Part shown: positions 48,343-61,300 of the stretch, piece by piece
How positions within the stretch are numbered: position 1 is the stretch's first letter
Layout: each line of letters starts with the position of its first letter
Assembly: GCA_029817715.1 (NCBI GenBank)
Contig: JARUPY010000083.1
Coordinates: 4,216,001-4,280,000, forward strand
Direction: 5' to 3'
Length of the DNA stretch: 64,000 bases
DNA from: Melastoma dodecandrum
Lineage: Eukaryota; Streptophyta; Magnoliopsida; Myrtales; Melastomataceae
Program-made: the position numbers and the translations under genes
The notes under the pieces: generated by a model
Database searches by the model: none
What the model saw: only the letters and a program-made list of their open reading frames with translations
What the model was told of the DNA's origin: nothing

Positions 48343-49565
48343 ATGGCTGATCCTACTCCCGCTGAGTCTTCCTTCCCCTCTGACATTTTTGGTCTGAAAC
48401 GCATCAGCAATTCGTTTCCTAATGTTTCTGGGTTGTTCGTTGGGTTTCCTAAGGCGCCGCCGGAGCCCGATTCCTTGCGTAGCCCGACGTCTATACTTGA
48501 CTTTAGGTTCCTCTCCAGCCTCAGCAACTCGTTCAAGCTCAGATCCCCGAGATCGGCCTCCTACAATGGGAGCCAGAGGAAATGGGAGTTTGGTGAAATG
48601 GGTTTGGGCATGATAAATGTCTTGGCGAATGAGGAGGAACCGTCTGGTGAAATCTCGTGCTTGCAGAGGAAGGACATTATATTTGGACTCCGGACGAATA
48701 GGATTGCCCACTATCTCAGCCGTGATGGAGGAGGTTATACCCCCAAGTCCAAGTCTTTACCGAGGAACTTTAGGGTTTTACCCCAGGCCCCTGAGTTGGG
48801 TAGTGAGGAAAGCTTTGCTGTGCGGATAGAATCAGGGGCATTGGGGAATTTCTCGTCATATCCGTTAAATTCAAGGTCCTTATCCATGTTGAGCAGATCC
48901 AACCAGAATCGAGAGAGAGATTCTGGTAAATTTTGTTTTGATGATTTCACTGCCAACACAAGCATAGCTCCTGTGGCCGACGGGGATTTTAGCTTGCCCC
49001 AGCCACTGGCAGCTGACTTACGTTTGCTTCCAGTTACCATCAACCAGAGTGATGGTTCTGCGAGACCTCTTTCTGCGAAAGAAATAGAGCTTTCCGAGGA
49101 CTATACTTGCATTATATCCTATGGTCCTAACTTGAAAATTACGCACATTTTTGGTGATTGCATTTTGGACTGTCATTCAAATAATTTGTGCAATGCTACT
49201 AAGGATGATGAGGGAGCGGAAATGCCTCATAAGGTTGATTCTGAAGGTGCTGCAGCTCCTCATCCTTCTGATCAATCATTCTCGCTCTGTCTCTTGTGTG
49301 AGAAGAAACTGGGAGATGAAGAGGAAAACTGCGAGTATGGGTTTGTCTTATCCTCCTCTGTTAATAGGTATTTGATTCGGGATATGTCACTTCCTCCAAT
49401 TTCTTTTTGGTCAGATGTGAAACTGCAGTCCAAACAAGGGATTGCATGTCTAAGGAGATTGTAGGGGAGTTATTGGAGAAGATTCAAGACAGCCCCAATG
49501 AAGATCTTTCCAGCTCATGCAATAGTGATAGCCTCTTCACATTCGGCATGCCCTTTGCTATCTGA
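48343..49565 (+). CDS. FCS-like zinc finger (FLZ/DUF581) protein, zinc-finger exon disrupted
   Basis: The N-terminal region matches the long FLZ proteins (FLZ8/FLZ10 type), which in Arabidopsis bind the SnRK1 energy-sensing kinase: FPSDIFGLKRISNSFPNVSG, SLRSPTSILDFRFLSS and WEFGEMGLGMINVL. Exon 1 (48343-49340) ends with the first half of the FLZ motif, SLCLLCEKKLGDEEENCEYG. FLZ genes usually carry an intron here; a GT at 49341 and an AG at 49427-49428 give an 88-bp intron. Exon 2 (49429-49565) should supply the second Cys pair. In the joined phase it reads PNKGLHV and stops. In the next frame it reads DCMSKEIVGELLEKIQDSPN and ends MPFAI then TGA, a plausible family C-terminus. So one base is off near 49440, and the second Cys of the SKEC block is Ile. 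Without splicing the frame stops at 49464. The protein may lack a working zinc finger. Confidence 0.8.
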
Positions 49566-51674
49566 TCATGCCGCTACTCTACTCTACCTAGCCATCAAAT
49601 AAGGTATGGGATTTCGATGGAGAGGACCCTGCCTTCCGGGTCTATTTGTGTCCTCTTGTCATCGATGCTGTCTAGTGTTTTTTCTGTTTCGCCACTATTC
49701 AGCCAGAGAGAGCAAGAACACCGAGTCTGTTCCATAAACTTGATGAGAAGTTCGCCGTTGTCGTGTCTTTGTCTAAAATCGAGGTGGGTAGAAGTGGCCT
49801 CGAGCCCTCGCTCATAAACTATCCCTTGTCTTCTGGGTCTGTAGTGCCTTCCATGTGTTCGGATCTACAGGTCTGCAAGTGGGACAATTTTGCTAAATAA
49901 ATGGCATCCCGATGCCCGTTTACCATTTCTCCTAGGGTTTCACAAACTTCCTCCCTTCTATTCGGCGGGAGAAGATTCCCATGTTGTTCCGATGTTGCCA
50001 TTCAAACCGCTAAGATTACCAAGAGCATGCTGTTTGCAAAACTTTCATGGCAAGTCCTCTTAGGTGGTCCTTAAGGTGTTTTCTGCCTGTGTCCTGATAT
50101 TGCCTAGGGATGGATATATGCATACAAGTCCGAGGTGGGGGCTGCATAGGGATTATTATTCTTCTCCTTTTCATATGGTGGAGCCTGGGGCTACCATATG
50201 AGGGGGAGATGTGGAAGTATGAGTAGCCAGGAGAACTTTTGATGTGGTTCGTCTAAGTGTTACTAAAGGCGCGCGGGGCGCGGTTGGAGCGCCCTGGAGA
50301 AGCCCGGGTGTGCACGTTGCAAAGGTGCGGCACAAATAAGGCACCCTTAAGACAGCAAGGGATCGGATGTTATAGTCTTGCCCTGTTCCTCCCGCCTGTT
50401 GTCCTCCTCTCCCGTATGTAGTCCTCCTCCTTCTCTCCGGCACGTCGTCAGCTGGGTCAGTCCACCTTCTCCTCCTCGGCCCTCCTTTTCCTCCTCATCA
50501 AGGGACTCACGTCCTCTTCCCCGCCCTCCCCTTCCTCATCGCCGGCTAGATCAGTCCACCTCCTCCTCGCCCTCACCTTCCCAGCTGTTTAGCACACGAA
50601 TTGAATTTTGTGGCAAATGTTTAGTTCAAGACTTGTGACAGCCTTAATATTATTACATCTATGAATTTGTGATAGTGTTGGTTGATTCTTTGTCTGCTCA
50701 TCCATTTAAGACCGTCACAAGATTGCCTTCGTTGTCTTCTGTTCATGGTCCTCTGTCCTCTGCGATTGGTGTTGCTCGAAAGAAAGTAATCTTCTAGGGT
50801 GTCCTAAATGGCCCATTTATTTTATTTCAATTTTTCAGTGATTGTGCTAAATGGCCAATCATAATGTATTACATATTTTTCTATTGCGCTTTGTGCCTTG
50901 ACGCCTTAACAATACGGTTCGTCTGCCATTCATTTGAGTGGGGGAAGAAGAGGAGCCTTTTGATTGTACCGGGTGGTGGTCAAATGTAATTCCTTTCTGC
51001 TTGATTTGTTTCTTCGCGCATCTTTGAAAGCCTTTTTTTGTGCTTTTGATTTTTTTTCGTAGTCCTTCATTCTTTTTGGACTTGGGTTATTGGTGGATGT
51101 CCAGGAATCTCATCCCCCCCTCCCACCAATTGTCTGGTGAAAGTGACGGTGAACTAACTCGTCTTGGCTCCCCCCTTCATTCGTTTTGCGCAAGCGACTG
51201 GACTTTTTTAACCTCAATTAAGAGATCGATTTCCAATTTCCTTAATCAAACCGTAGTTTCTTTGTCCTTACTGAAGTTTTTGCACGCTGTGATCGACTTC
51301 CCTGTAGCAACAAATTTCGGAGTTATATTTAGAAATAGTGTTATAATATAATAATATCTCGAATATTATATTTTCAAGAAATTTCTTTTAAGTCGAATTT
51401 ATATTTTTAAAATTTCGAAATTATTAATTTTACTTTACAGTTTTTTCTTCAATTACGTTGAAATTAAACGAGCCCAAATTTCGTGGGCTTTTCTGGGAGC
51501 GAAATCTTGAGGCGCGTGTGGCAGCAACCAAGGGAAGAGCGAGTTGGGGGTCCTTCCTATCAAATTTCAAAAAAATTCACACGGTTTGTGCTATCCGTCT
51601 GCGTCTTCTCATCTTTACCCGGACGCGACCTTCTTCGAATCGCCGGCGTCGGAAAAGCCACCAAAGGCCCTCGC
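49566..51674. other. Intergenic region between FLZ and MFP1-like genes
   Basis: The start is 3' UTR of the FLZ gene. A near-perfect hairpin occurs at 50172-50200. A CTCCTCC-rich stretch at 50380-50580 contains two related copies of a segment with ATCAGTCCACC / GTCAGTCCACC. The last part is AT-rich promoter of the MFP1-like gene. No gene was recognised; open frames here are products of the low-complexity sequence. Confidence 0.5.
50172..50200. repeat. Short near-perfect inverted repeat
   Basis: CATATGGTGGAGC and GCTACCATATG face each other across a few bases. The stem has one mismatch or bulge. It could form a small hairpin, but no known element type is suggested. Confidence 0.6.
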
Positions 51675-54600
51675 ATGGGCTACGCGATGGGGAGCACCGC
51701 CTGCTCCTTCCATCACTCCCTCCTCCGTCCTCCTCCTCTGACGCCCCTCTCTACCTCTCCCAACTCCTTGAGGAAGAAACATCCAGCCTACGCTTGCTCC
51801 AGCGAAGGTGGCGGCGACGCCGACGGTGACAGAAGCGACGACCTCGTTGCCTACTCCAGTCCCTATCACCGGAATCGGAGAGAGATACTCCTCCTCGGCG
51901 CTTCCTCCGCTCCTTCTCTGCTGCTGCTCCACCGGCTTGAGGCGGCCTCTGCTGCTGGTAATGATCGATGGTTTCCTTTTACAGGTTTTCGTGCGTTGGT
52001 TTCTTGAATGATGCCTTCGAATGTTGGATCCACCGAGTCCCTGGATGAAAATGGAGATTGGTTTCTTTTGTGGACATAGTAAGTAAGAGACACGTGAATG
52101 CAAGTGTTGTCTCTTGATTTGGGGACACATTGTCGCCCGGGGCAGTCAGCGTTCCTGTATATAGATTCAGATTAAGACGATACAATGGAGCTGCTTTCTC
52201 GAATTGATCCTATCTTCAATTTGTGGTTTAATGTCGCCGATAATGCAATTGAAGGCTACATTCGTTTAAATTATTAGGCTTTAGGATTAGGTAAAATTTT
52301 AAGCTAACAACAAAGTCTTCTAGTGTATTTCCGAGGTCTTGTGAGTCGTACTTTCGAGTCTTACGAAGAAGACCCCGTAGATAAATGAATATGTGCTTTG
52401 AGTTTACTACTGTCATTTTCATGTTGTGGATCACTCATCATTCTGGCCACCATGACCATTCTCTGGATTGGGATTAAACGATGGCCTTTGTCTCCATCAA
52501 CGATTATGGGAACCCTCCTATGAGTTGACCATGTTTTTTCCAAGTTGCCTGTTTGATCTGTCAGTTGCATAATCTGCAATTTTCTTGTCTGGATTGGCTG
52601 TTATTCCTCACTTTTGTGAAACTGTGGGTTTTCATTTCCTCCCTTGTTCCCTCTGTTTTCTTAGAAAAGATGTCTACATGCGACTTCATCTACCTATATT
52701 AATGTTTTGAGTACCTTAATTCTATTTCAGAAGATAATGGTGCCAAAACTGCCCTAAATAATCCGAAGGCAGAGGTCTGTATTCCTGAATTTCATGCCGA
52801 TGTCTCGTTCTTGGCAATCTTGTGTTTGATTCAAGACAGACCATGCTCAAAGTATCCTCATTTATACTGTGTAGGAAGGCAGTTCTCAAAGAGATCCGCA
52901 GAATCCTTTCTCTTTGTTGAATGGACTGGGAGTATTTGCTTCGGGTACGCTTGGTGCCCTTTATGCGTTGGGCCGGAAAGAGAAAGAAATAGCTGAGGCA
53001 GCTGTTGAATCGGTGAGCAGAGTGATGGTTTTCTCGACTTGAGCTTCTCTTGTTCTCTGATCCGGATCATGCTCGTTTCCAGTACTAGCTAAAGCTTACT
53101 CGGATTAAAAATGTTCAGATGAGGAACTCATTGAGAGAGAAGGAAGCTGATATTTTGGCCTTGGAACGAAGCTTTAAGACCATGGTAATGAAAGAACAAG
53201 AAGAGCGAACAAAGGCAATGAAGAAGTCCGACGAAGAAAAACGGTCTTTGATGGATCAGCTAAATTTGGCAAACAGCACCATTCAGGGCTTGGGACAGGA
53301 GTTGAAAAGTGAGAAACATTTGGCTGATGAGTTGAAAGGTGAGAAAGATGCCATTATCGCTCTGCTATCAAAGGCAGAGGAGGACAGGAGACAACTTGAA
53401 GAGAACCTAAAGGAAAAGGTCCATTTAGTTGATAACTTGGAGGAGAGAATAAGTTTGTTAAGCTCAGAGCTCAAGTCTAAGGAAGAAAACCTTCGAGGCA
53501 TTGGCTCAGACCTTGCCAACAAGGAATTGGACTTGATAGAGGTGAACTCTAATTACAGGAAAGCCAAAGATGAGTTATTAAAAGCACATTTGGAGATAGA
53601 ACAATTGAAGAAAGACATGCTCGGCAGACAGAAAGATTTGGAATCGAAGATCACTGAGATTAATGAACTGAATTCCGCAATTAGCACCTTAGTTTCTGAG
53701 AAAGATGATGTCACAAGGAAGGTGGTGGATGTTGAGAAGGAACTGATCGACTTGACCTCAGCTTCAGATAAGAGGGCAGCTGCTGATGCTATGCTTTTAG
53801 AAGAGAGACAAAAGGAGCTGCATCTGCTTAAAGAGCAGTTGAGGGATTATCAGAATGAGTTAATGGAAAATGAAAGAGTGATTTCTGTTTTGACGAATGA
53901 AAGGGATGATCTAAAGAAATTACTGGATGTGGAACTGAGCAAAATTAGTAATCTGAACCAGGAACTCTCTGCCACTAAGGGACAGCTCCTTGAGTCAGAA
54001 AAAGAAGCTTCGAGTTTGTCGAACCATCTGGAGCAGTCCAAGAAAGTTTCGGCTGAACTTGAGACTGAAATTTCCAGGATCCAAGCAGAGCATGCTGAAG
54101 AGAGGAGTTCATTGCAAGGGAGCCTCGATGATGCGACACAGAAGGAATTACTGCTAGTTGGCGAGGTTTCTTCTGTGAAGGCACTCCTAGAACGGACTAC
54201 GGAGGAGCTCCAAAAGGTATCTGAGGAATTAGCAACTCTGCAGGAAAACCGCAACAGCCTGCAGAAGGAATTAATAGATGTCTATAAGAAAGTTGAATCC
54301 GTCACAAATGATTGGGAGGAAGAGAAAAAGGTGCTGCTATCCTTGAATAAAGAAGTAGAAGCTCTAGAGAAGCAGGTCCTGGAAGACAAGGAAGCGCGAG
54401 AAACTCTAATGTCTGAACTCAAGGAAGCAACTAGATCGATCGACCAAATGAACGAAAAGGCGTCAATACTGTCAAGGGACCTTCAGGTGGCGAATACTGA
54501 GATATCAACCCGTGAGAAGGAGAAGGAAGCGCTCCTCAGTTCCCTCGCGGAGCAAAAGGAAGCGACCAAAGTGGCCAATGAGAATCTGGAGGATGCTCAT

Positions 54601-54831
54601 GACCTGGTGATGAGGCTTGGCAAGGAAAGAGAGAACTCGGAGAAGCAACTGAAGAGGCTCGAAGAAGAGCTGGCTTCTGCCAAAGGAGAAATATTACGGT
54701 TAAGGAGTCAGGTTAGTTCGCCAAAGCCTGTGGTCAACGATAAACTGCCTCCGAAGGACAAAGCTACTGATAAAGTGACTGTGGGAGCGAAAAGGAGCGT
54801 GCGGAGAAGAAGAGGATCCACATCCGAATGA
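51675..54831 (+). CDS. MAR-binding filament-like protein 1 (MFP1)-like coiled-coil protein
   Basis: Exons: 51675-51957, 52731-52774, 52875-53012, 53119-54831. The N-terminus (MGYAMGSTACSFHHSLLRPP) is rich in Ser and Pro and lacks acids, as in a plastid transit peptide. It is followed by a twin-arginine-like segment RREILLLGASSAPSLLLLHR. Exon 3 encodes a hydrophobic segment, NGLGVFASGTLGALYALGRK, a likely membrane anchor. Exon 4 (about 570 residues) is nearly all heptad-repeat coiled coil rich in Glu, Lys and Leu, and ends in a basic tail SVRRRRGSTSE. This order (transit peptide, anchor, long coiled coil) is that of MFP1, which in Arabidopsis sits at thylakoids, binds DNA and helps place starch granules. 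Exon borders are GT..AG and in phase. Coiled coils look alike between families, so the call rests mainly on the N-terminal half and exon 3. Confidence 0.85.
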
Positions 54832-55358
54832 GGTGGGATGGAAAGAAAAATACATCCTCTTCATTTTCTGTTTATCAAGTGGGTTGTACTCCGTAATAAG
54901 AGCTCGGAATTTATAAGGAAAACGGTTGTCGTACGACCAAAAAGTGCCATGCCAATTGCCAAGCATATAAAGGTAGCTATATACCTGGACGACCACAGTG
55001 GGAGTCGAACCCACGACCTTTTGATCCGAAGTCAAACGCGCTAATCCACTGCGCTATGCGGTCTTATTTGAGGTTCAATCATAACAAAATTAATATTATA
55101 ACTAAACTATCCGATGATCACGTGAAAGCACGTGATCTCTCCCCTCGTCCGTCGCGTATCTCAGGTGCAACAATTGCCGGAAGAGCGGAAGGAAAGGGTG
55201 AAAGGCCAAATTCCCCTCCGGAATCCCGATCATCTACCCCATCAACAGAAAAGGCGTCCCTACTACTGACTGATCGCATCCCCTCCCTCCCGGTAGTTCA
55301 AGACCTCCGCCGTCGTCTCCTTCCCTGACGGCCGGGCCACTAGAGATCTCGATCGACA
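54832..55358. other. MFP1-like 3' flank, tRNA gene, beta'-COP leader
   Basis: Short interval holding the 3' UTR of the MFP1-like gene, tRNA-Arg at 54990-55063, and the promoter/leader of the beta'-COP gene. Confidence 0.6.
54990..55063 (-). tRNA. tRNA-Arg (anticodon TCG)
   Basis: On the reverse strand the sequence folds as a complete 74-nt cloverleaf. Acceptor GACCGCA pairs with TGTGGTC (one G-T pair), the discriminator is G, the D arm contains GCGCAGTGGATTAGCGC, the anticodon stem TTTGA/TCAAA encloses the loop CTTCGGA with anticodon TCG, and the T arm is GTGGG TTCGACT CCCAC. It reads the CGA arginine codon. No intron, and CCA is not encoded, as expected for a nuclear gene. Internal A and B boxes are intact. 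The 3' end is the exact partner of the retrotransposon primer site at 4428-4447. Confidence 0.97.
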
Positions 55359-58300
55359 ATGGTGAGCCTCCTACCTCTTCGTTTTCCTTGATTCCTGCGT
55401 TCGAATCGTTTTCGGTCCTCGTACGTGGCTTAGATCTGGTGGAATCACCCCTAAATATTCCGATGCTTTTCCCTTTCTCTCCGAGTTGCGGTGGTTCTTT
55501 TTAAGTCTGGATGTGGTTGAATAGTGAAATGCGCTGTTACCCATGGGATCAGGAAACGCGGACTATGTGCCCAGATGACTGGATCGCTTTGTTTTTCTTC
55601 TTGTTTTTTTTTTGACTTTCCTGGATTCCGGATTCTGATTTGCTTGGTTTAGTTTATTCGACTATGCGATTAGAGGATTCTAAGTTGACTCATTGATTTC
55701 GGTTGCTTATATCACGATTGGACTGATCTTTGTCTTTTATTCTTCTTCTTCCTGTGCAGCCTCTCAGACTTGAGATAAAGGTCAGTGCAATTTGCTTTCT
55801 ATGTTGTGGTGAGATTCGTTTTGCGATTGGAGTAACTTAACATTTTGTGACATTAGAGAAAGCTTGCTCAAAGATCCGAAAGGGTAAAGTCAGTGGATCT
55901 GCATCCAACGGAACCATGGTAAGTATAACAGCTTGCTACTGCTTTCTTTCCCGGCTGCTTACATTTGAGTGTTCCATTTTCTTCCGACTGCATTTTTATT
56001 TCCCACAATCACAATTCTGATTTAATCTGTGATTTTATCTGATGCATTGTCCTTACATTCAATGATTTATAGGATATTAGCCAGTTTGTACTCAGGGACA
56101 GTATGCATATGGAACTACCAATCCCAGGTATGTATTTTAGCTGAATTCGACTCACATTAGCTTACACGAACCTTGTTTTCCATGTTTCCCTTGGGTGTGG
56201 TCCTTATACATATTGGTATATGTGCCAATGGATAAATGAAGTGGCATGTCCAGAAGATGTTCTTAATGTGATGTCATGACATCTCAATCTGCAGTAAACT
56301 ATTTTATCATAAATAACTTGAGTAGTTGTCTGTTAATCTGGGATCGATTTGTTTTGAATCCTATAGTTTTCTTTCATATTCCCATTGTCCAAGCTAAAAG
56401 TAACTTAGGCTTAGGGCACCAAAAAACGTGGTGTTTATGCTCCTAATATTTTGTTGGATCTATTGTTTTAGATTTTATGGACTTAGAACATTTTTTATTT
56501 GTGGAAGTCTTTTGAGATCTGAAGTCAGATACCTATGATTCTCTCTTCAAAATTGTAAATGGATTTGTTCCTCATTTTAGTGCTGGAGAGTGGGAAAACA
56601 TTATATATTTCTTAATCAAACAAAGGTTAGTTAACAAGGGGCTGAAGTAACTGATTCACGGCTCCTCTGCATGGTTTTTTTGCGTCAAGACAGTTCTTAA
56701 GTGCTTCTTTATATTGTTTCATTTTATTTATTGTGAAATCTTTGAACGGTGAAGTTGAAGATAGATCTCTTCAATGTTCGGTATGATAGCATTACCTACA
56801 GATTATGCCGTAGTCCTTGAGATGTTTCTGCATTATTATAATATATGCGCCTCTTCATTAGCGTTCATTATATTTTTACGGGAATCTTTATAGTTCTAGG
56901 AAGGTTAACCATCCTAATAATTCCCCCCAACCCAACCCACGTATGCAACTTTCAAGAAAAGGCGTGACCGGTTACCTTGGCTGACACAAGCTTGGTGTTT
57001 CTGCAGACCATGGTTAAATCCTTTGAAGTCACAGAGCTACCAGGTATGTAGTTGAGATCATAGTTACCCTTCAGTCATACATGCCAGTCTATGTGAGGGA
57101 TATATTTTAACCTCTCTAGTATTGCCCTGTTTCATTTTCTAACAGTGAGATCTGCTAAGTTCATAGCTCGTAAACAGTGGGTCGTTGCTGGTGCCGACGA
57201 CATGTTTATCCGCGTATACAATTACAATACCATGGATAAGATCAAAGTATTTGAGGCACACACAGATTACATCAGATGTGTGGCTGTTCATCCAACTCTT
57301 CCATACGTGCTTTCTTCGTCTGATGACATGCTTATTAAGCTCTGGGACTGGGAAAAAGGTTGGATCTGTACCCAGATTTTTGAGGGACACTCACACTATG
57401 TGATGCAAGTGACATTCAATCCGAAGGACACGAATACATTTGCAAGTGCATCACTTGATCGAACAATAAAGGTACAAATCTAGAAGTGCTCTTCTGATTT
57501 TACCTGAATCACTAGAATATTCATTTTATCTTTTTCCCAAAATTGTGCTCTGCAGATATGGAATCTTGGATCACCAGATCCTAATTTTACTTTAGATGCT
57601 CACCAGAAGGGAGTCAACTGTGTAGATTACTTTACTGGTGGTGATAAACCATATTTGATCACTGGTTCTGATGATCACACTGCCAAGGTTTGTTAACAGA
57701 ATTCATTCCATTAATTTGAAGTCTGATTTCTTGTCCGATCAACTATGAAGCATCATTTTCCATTGCAGGTATGGGATTATCAGACAAAAGGTTGTGTGCA
57801 GACGTTGGAAGGGCACACACACAATGTATCGGCTGTATGTTTTCATCCTGAGCTGCCAATCATAATAACGGGATCTGAGGATGGTACTATCCGCATTTGG
57901 CATTCGACTACTTATCGGTGAGTTTTCCTGGAAGATAAAGCCCTTGTTTCAGCTTGATACTCATAAGCACGGGAGAACAAGGGTAGTATCGGCCTACAAG
58001 TATCTTTAAGTTGTGATGTTAATTACAAACCTTTCTATTTAGAGAGAGAAGTCTTCTTTAATTTTATTCCATATTACATGGTTCCGGTCATGTACATTGG
58101 CCTGCTATTAGATTTATATTTAAAAGCTTTGGGCTTGCTACTTGATTTACTTTGTCCTATTTTCTCTTGAATAATAGAATTTTACTTGTTGATAGGCTTG
58201 AAAATACTCTGAATTATGGTCTTGAAAGAGTCTGGGCCATAGGTTACATGAAGGGATCCCGTCGGTAAGTTCATCACCGTGCATTGTTTGTCCCATTGTT

Positions 58301-61300
58301 TAGTATTTCTAATATGTTTCTATTACATTGCCTCTTGCTTTTGTTGTTGGTTTCGTATCCTTTGTTTCTGTTCTTTTTGGCCTTTCTTCCTTGGATAATA
58401 TGGAATTGAGAACCTTTAAAACATGCATCTACTACTCAACATTTGCACTGACACTCCAATGCTATATATGCATGTTCCACAATTAAACAGAGGGTTTTGA
58501 GAACCCTACAAATGTTTGTTTAGACGAAATTTGATTCTTCTACGTTTGTTTGTCTTGAAAGTACTTAACAAGGCTATAGTTTGGTTGTCAATGAAACTTA
58601 TGGCTATGGAGTTTCTCCTTCCTCTCTTTGTTTTTTTACCTTTGAGATGGATGCTTGATGCGACAAGATATTAACTGTTAGTTCTCTTTTGCAGGGTCGT
58701 CATTGGTTATGACGAGGGGACCATAATGGTGAAGTTAGGTAGGGAAGTGCCTGTTGCAAGTATGGACAACAGTGGGAAAATAATTTGGGCTAAGCATAAT
58801 GAAATTCAAACAGTAAACATAAAGAGCGTCGGAGCAGATTTTGAGGTTGGTGATAATCTTAAAAAGCTTATAGTTGTGCTCATGCTCTTAGAAAAATTTT
58901 ACATATTATTCAATTGTTCATAGATTACTGATGGGGAGAGGTTGCCATTGGCTGTCAAGGAGTTGGGTACATGCGATCTATATCCTCAGGTATATTTTGG
59001 GCAAACATTTGTAAAATAACCACCAAAGGATATGTCTGTGCATCATAGCTTTTACTCATTAAGTCGCTGTTTTGATGGTTACAATTTCCCTTATGCTTTC
59101 AGAGCTTAAGGCACAATCCTAATGGAAGGTTTGTCGTTGTTTGCGGTGATGGTGAGTATATCATATATACGGCATTGGCATGGAGAAACAGGTCCTTTGG
59201 TTCAGCACTGGAGTTTGTTTGGTCATCTGATGGGGAATATGCAGTTCGAGAAAGTACTTCGAGGATTAAATTTTTCAGTAAAACCTTCCAGGTGCTCCAC
59301 AAAATCATAAGGAAGTTTGCCATCCTTTTAGAATATTCTGACTGATCTCTTAATCAATGTGGTCCTTGAAATTGGTGTGGATGTTGCTATGTAACATGGA
59401 TAAAGAAGATATGTTGTCTCTTTCGTGAAATTCAGTCTCAATCTTTTTTTCATCTTCTTTTGTAAAACTGGCGAATTTAATTTTTTCCTTTGCTTTGTTT
59501 TGTTTTTAAATTCTAACTAGTGCAGCTGCAACGTTTTGTGCCTGGTTGTTCATATGATGGACTGAATTCGTTTGTTTAGTTTTCTTCTAAGGATTGCCAT
59601 ATTCTATGGTTAGGTTGCATGTAATTGTGGAATGGTTTTTTATGGGATGACTCACTTTAAGAATGTATTTTCTAATTTTTTGGGTAGTAATTTTTCAGGA
59701 GAAACGAAGCATCAGGCCAACCTTCTCAGCTGAGCGTATATATGGAGGGGCTCTATTAGCGATGTGTTCAAATGATTTCATCTGTTTTTATGATTGGGCC
59801 GAGTGCAGACTAATCAGAAGGATTGATGTTAACGTGAAGGTAATAGAACTGGAGTTCCCCGCTATATTTTCTTTCCCTCTGCTCATAAGCACTTTCTCTG
59901 CTAATATCGTATAGCTTATCTGAATATTTGTGGCTTATGGAACTGTTGCAGAATCTCTATTGGGCCGATAGTGGTGATTTGGTTGCAATAGCCAGTGATA
60001 TATCTTTTTACATCCTGAAATATAATGTAAGATTGCATGAAATTCTATCTATCACCAGAATAAGGGTCTCTTGTCAATCTGCTGATATGAAAGATCTTTG
60101 CAGAGGGATGTAGTTTTCTCGTACCTTGACAGTGGAAAGTCAATGGATGATGAGGGAGTTGAAGATGCTTTTGAACTTCTTCATGAAACCAATGAACGTG
60201 TCAGAACTGGTCTGTGGGTTGGCGACTGTTTTATTTACAATAATTCCTCTTCAAGGCTCAATTATTGTGTCGGTGGGGAGGTATAACTGTTGTCTGCCAT
60301 TTTCTTGTGGTGTTTCACCCTCTCCGATGATGATACTTTGTTTGAACAACGTTAGCATTATTACCAACTCATCTGGTAGCATGTGGGAACTGACTCTCAT
60401 GCCTTCTTGCAGGTAACAACAATGTTTCATCTTTACAGACCCATGTACTTGCTGGGATACCTTGCCGCTCAGAGCCGTGTATTCTTGATAGACAGAGAAT
60501 TTAAGTGAGAATTATTCTTTGTAAAATGTCTCCATCCTTTCTTCATTGAGTTGACTAAAAGTTGCATTGGTCCACATTTTCCTGCAGTGTCATGGGATAC
60601 ACCTTACTTCTCAGCTTGATAGAGTACAAAACACTTGTCATGCGTGGAGATTTTGACCGGGCAAATGAAATCTTACCATCGATTCCAAAGGACCATCATA
60701 ACAGGTTGCATTTCTGGTGGCATGGAGGCTCTCAGTTTGTTCAAAGGATTCACTGTACTTCTCCTTTCCTGAATGTTAATTGCTGATTAGGTCCATGTGA
60801 TGGTTATGTTGTCAGCGTGGCTCGATTTTTGGAATCAAGAGGTATGGTAGAGGAGGCACTTGAAGTAGCAACAGACCCGGATTATAAATTTGAATTGGCC
60901 ATTCAGCTTGGTAGACTGGAGATCGCCAAGGTGGGGATCTTTTATTTTTTGTCAAAAGGGCAGCTGATGGAATCAATTATTGGACCTCCTCTTCTCTTAT
61001 TGTGTGTCCCCATTTTACCAACTTTGACACTGGTTTGTGCTTTTCCTTTCTCCTTTTTTGCTACCTTTTGTGCAGGACATTGCTATGGAAGCGCAAAGTG
61101 AGTCTAAATGGAAACAATTGGGTGAATTGGCCATGTCTACAGGAAAGGTACTTCTATTCATCACTAGTTGTTCCAGAAACAGAAAACAACCCGTGTGGAC
61201 ATGGATATATAGTTAATCATGACATCGTAGCACTCCTCAGCAGAACTCGTTTAATGAGAAAAAAGGCTTGATTTTTGGTTCTGGCACTTCCACACTTTTC

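Noticed and set aside
47820..48536. Minus-strand 238-codon frame
   Set aside because: It is antisense to FLZ exon 1 and the G-rich leader and has no recognisable domain.
50378..50638. Plus-strand 86-codon frame rich in Ser, Pro and Arg
   Set aside because: It comes from CTCCTCC low-complexity DNA and has no family feature.
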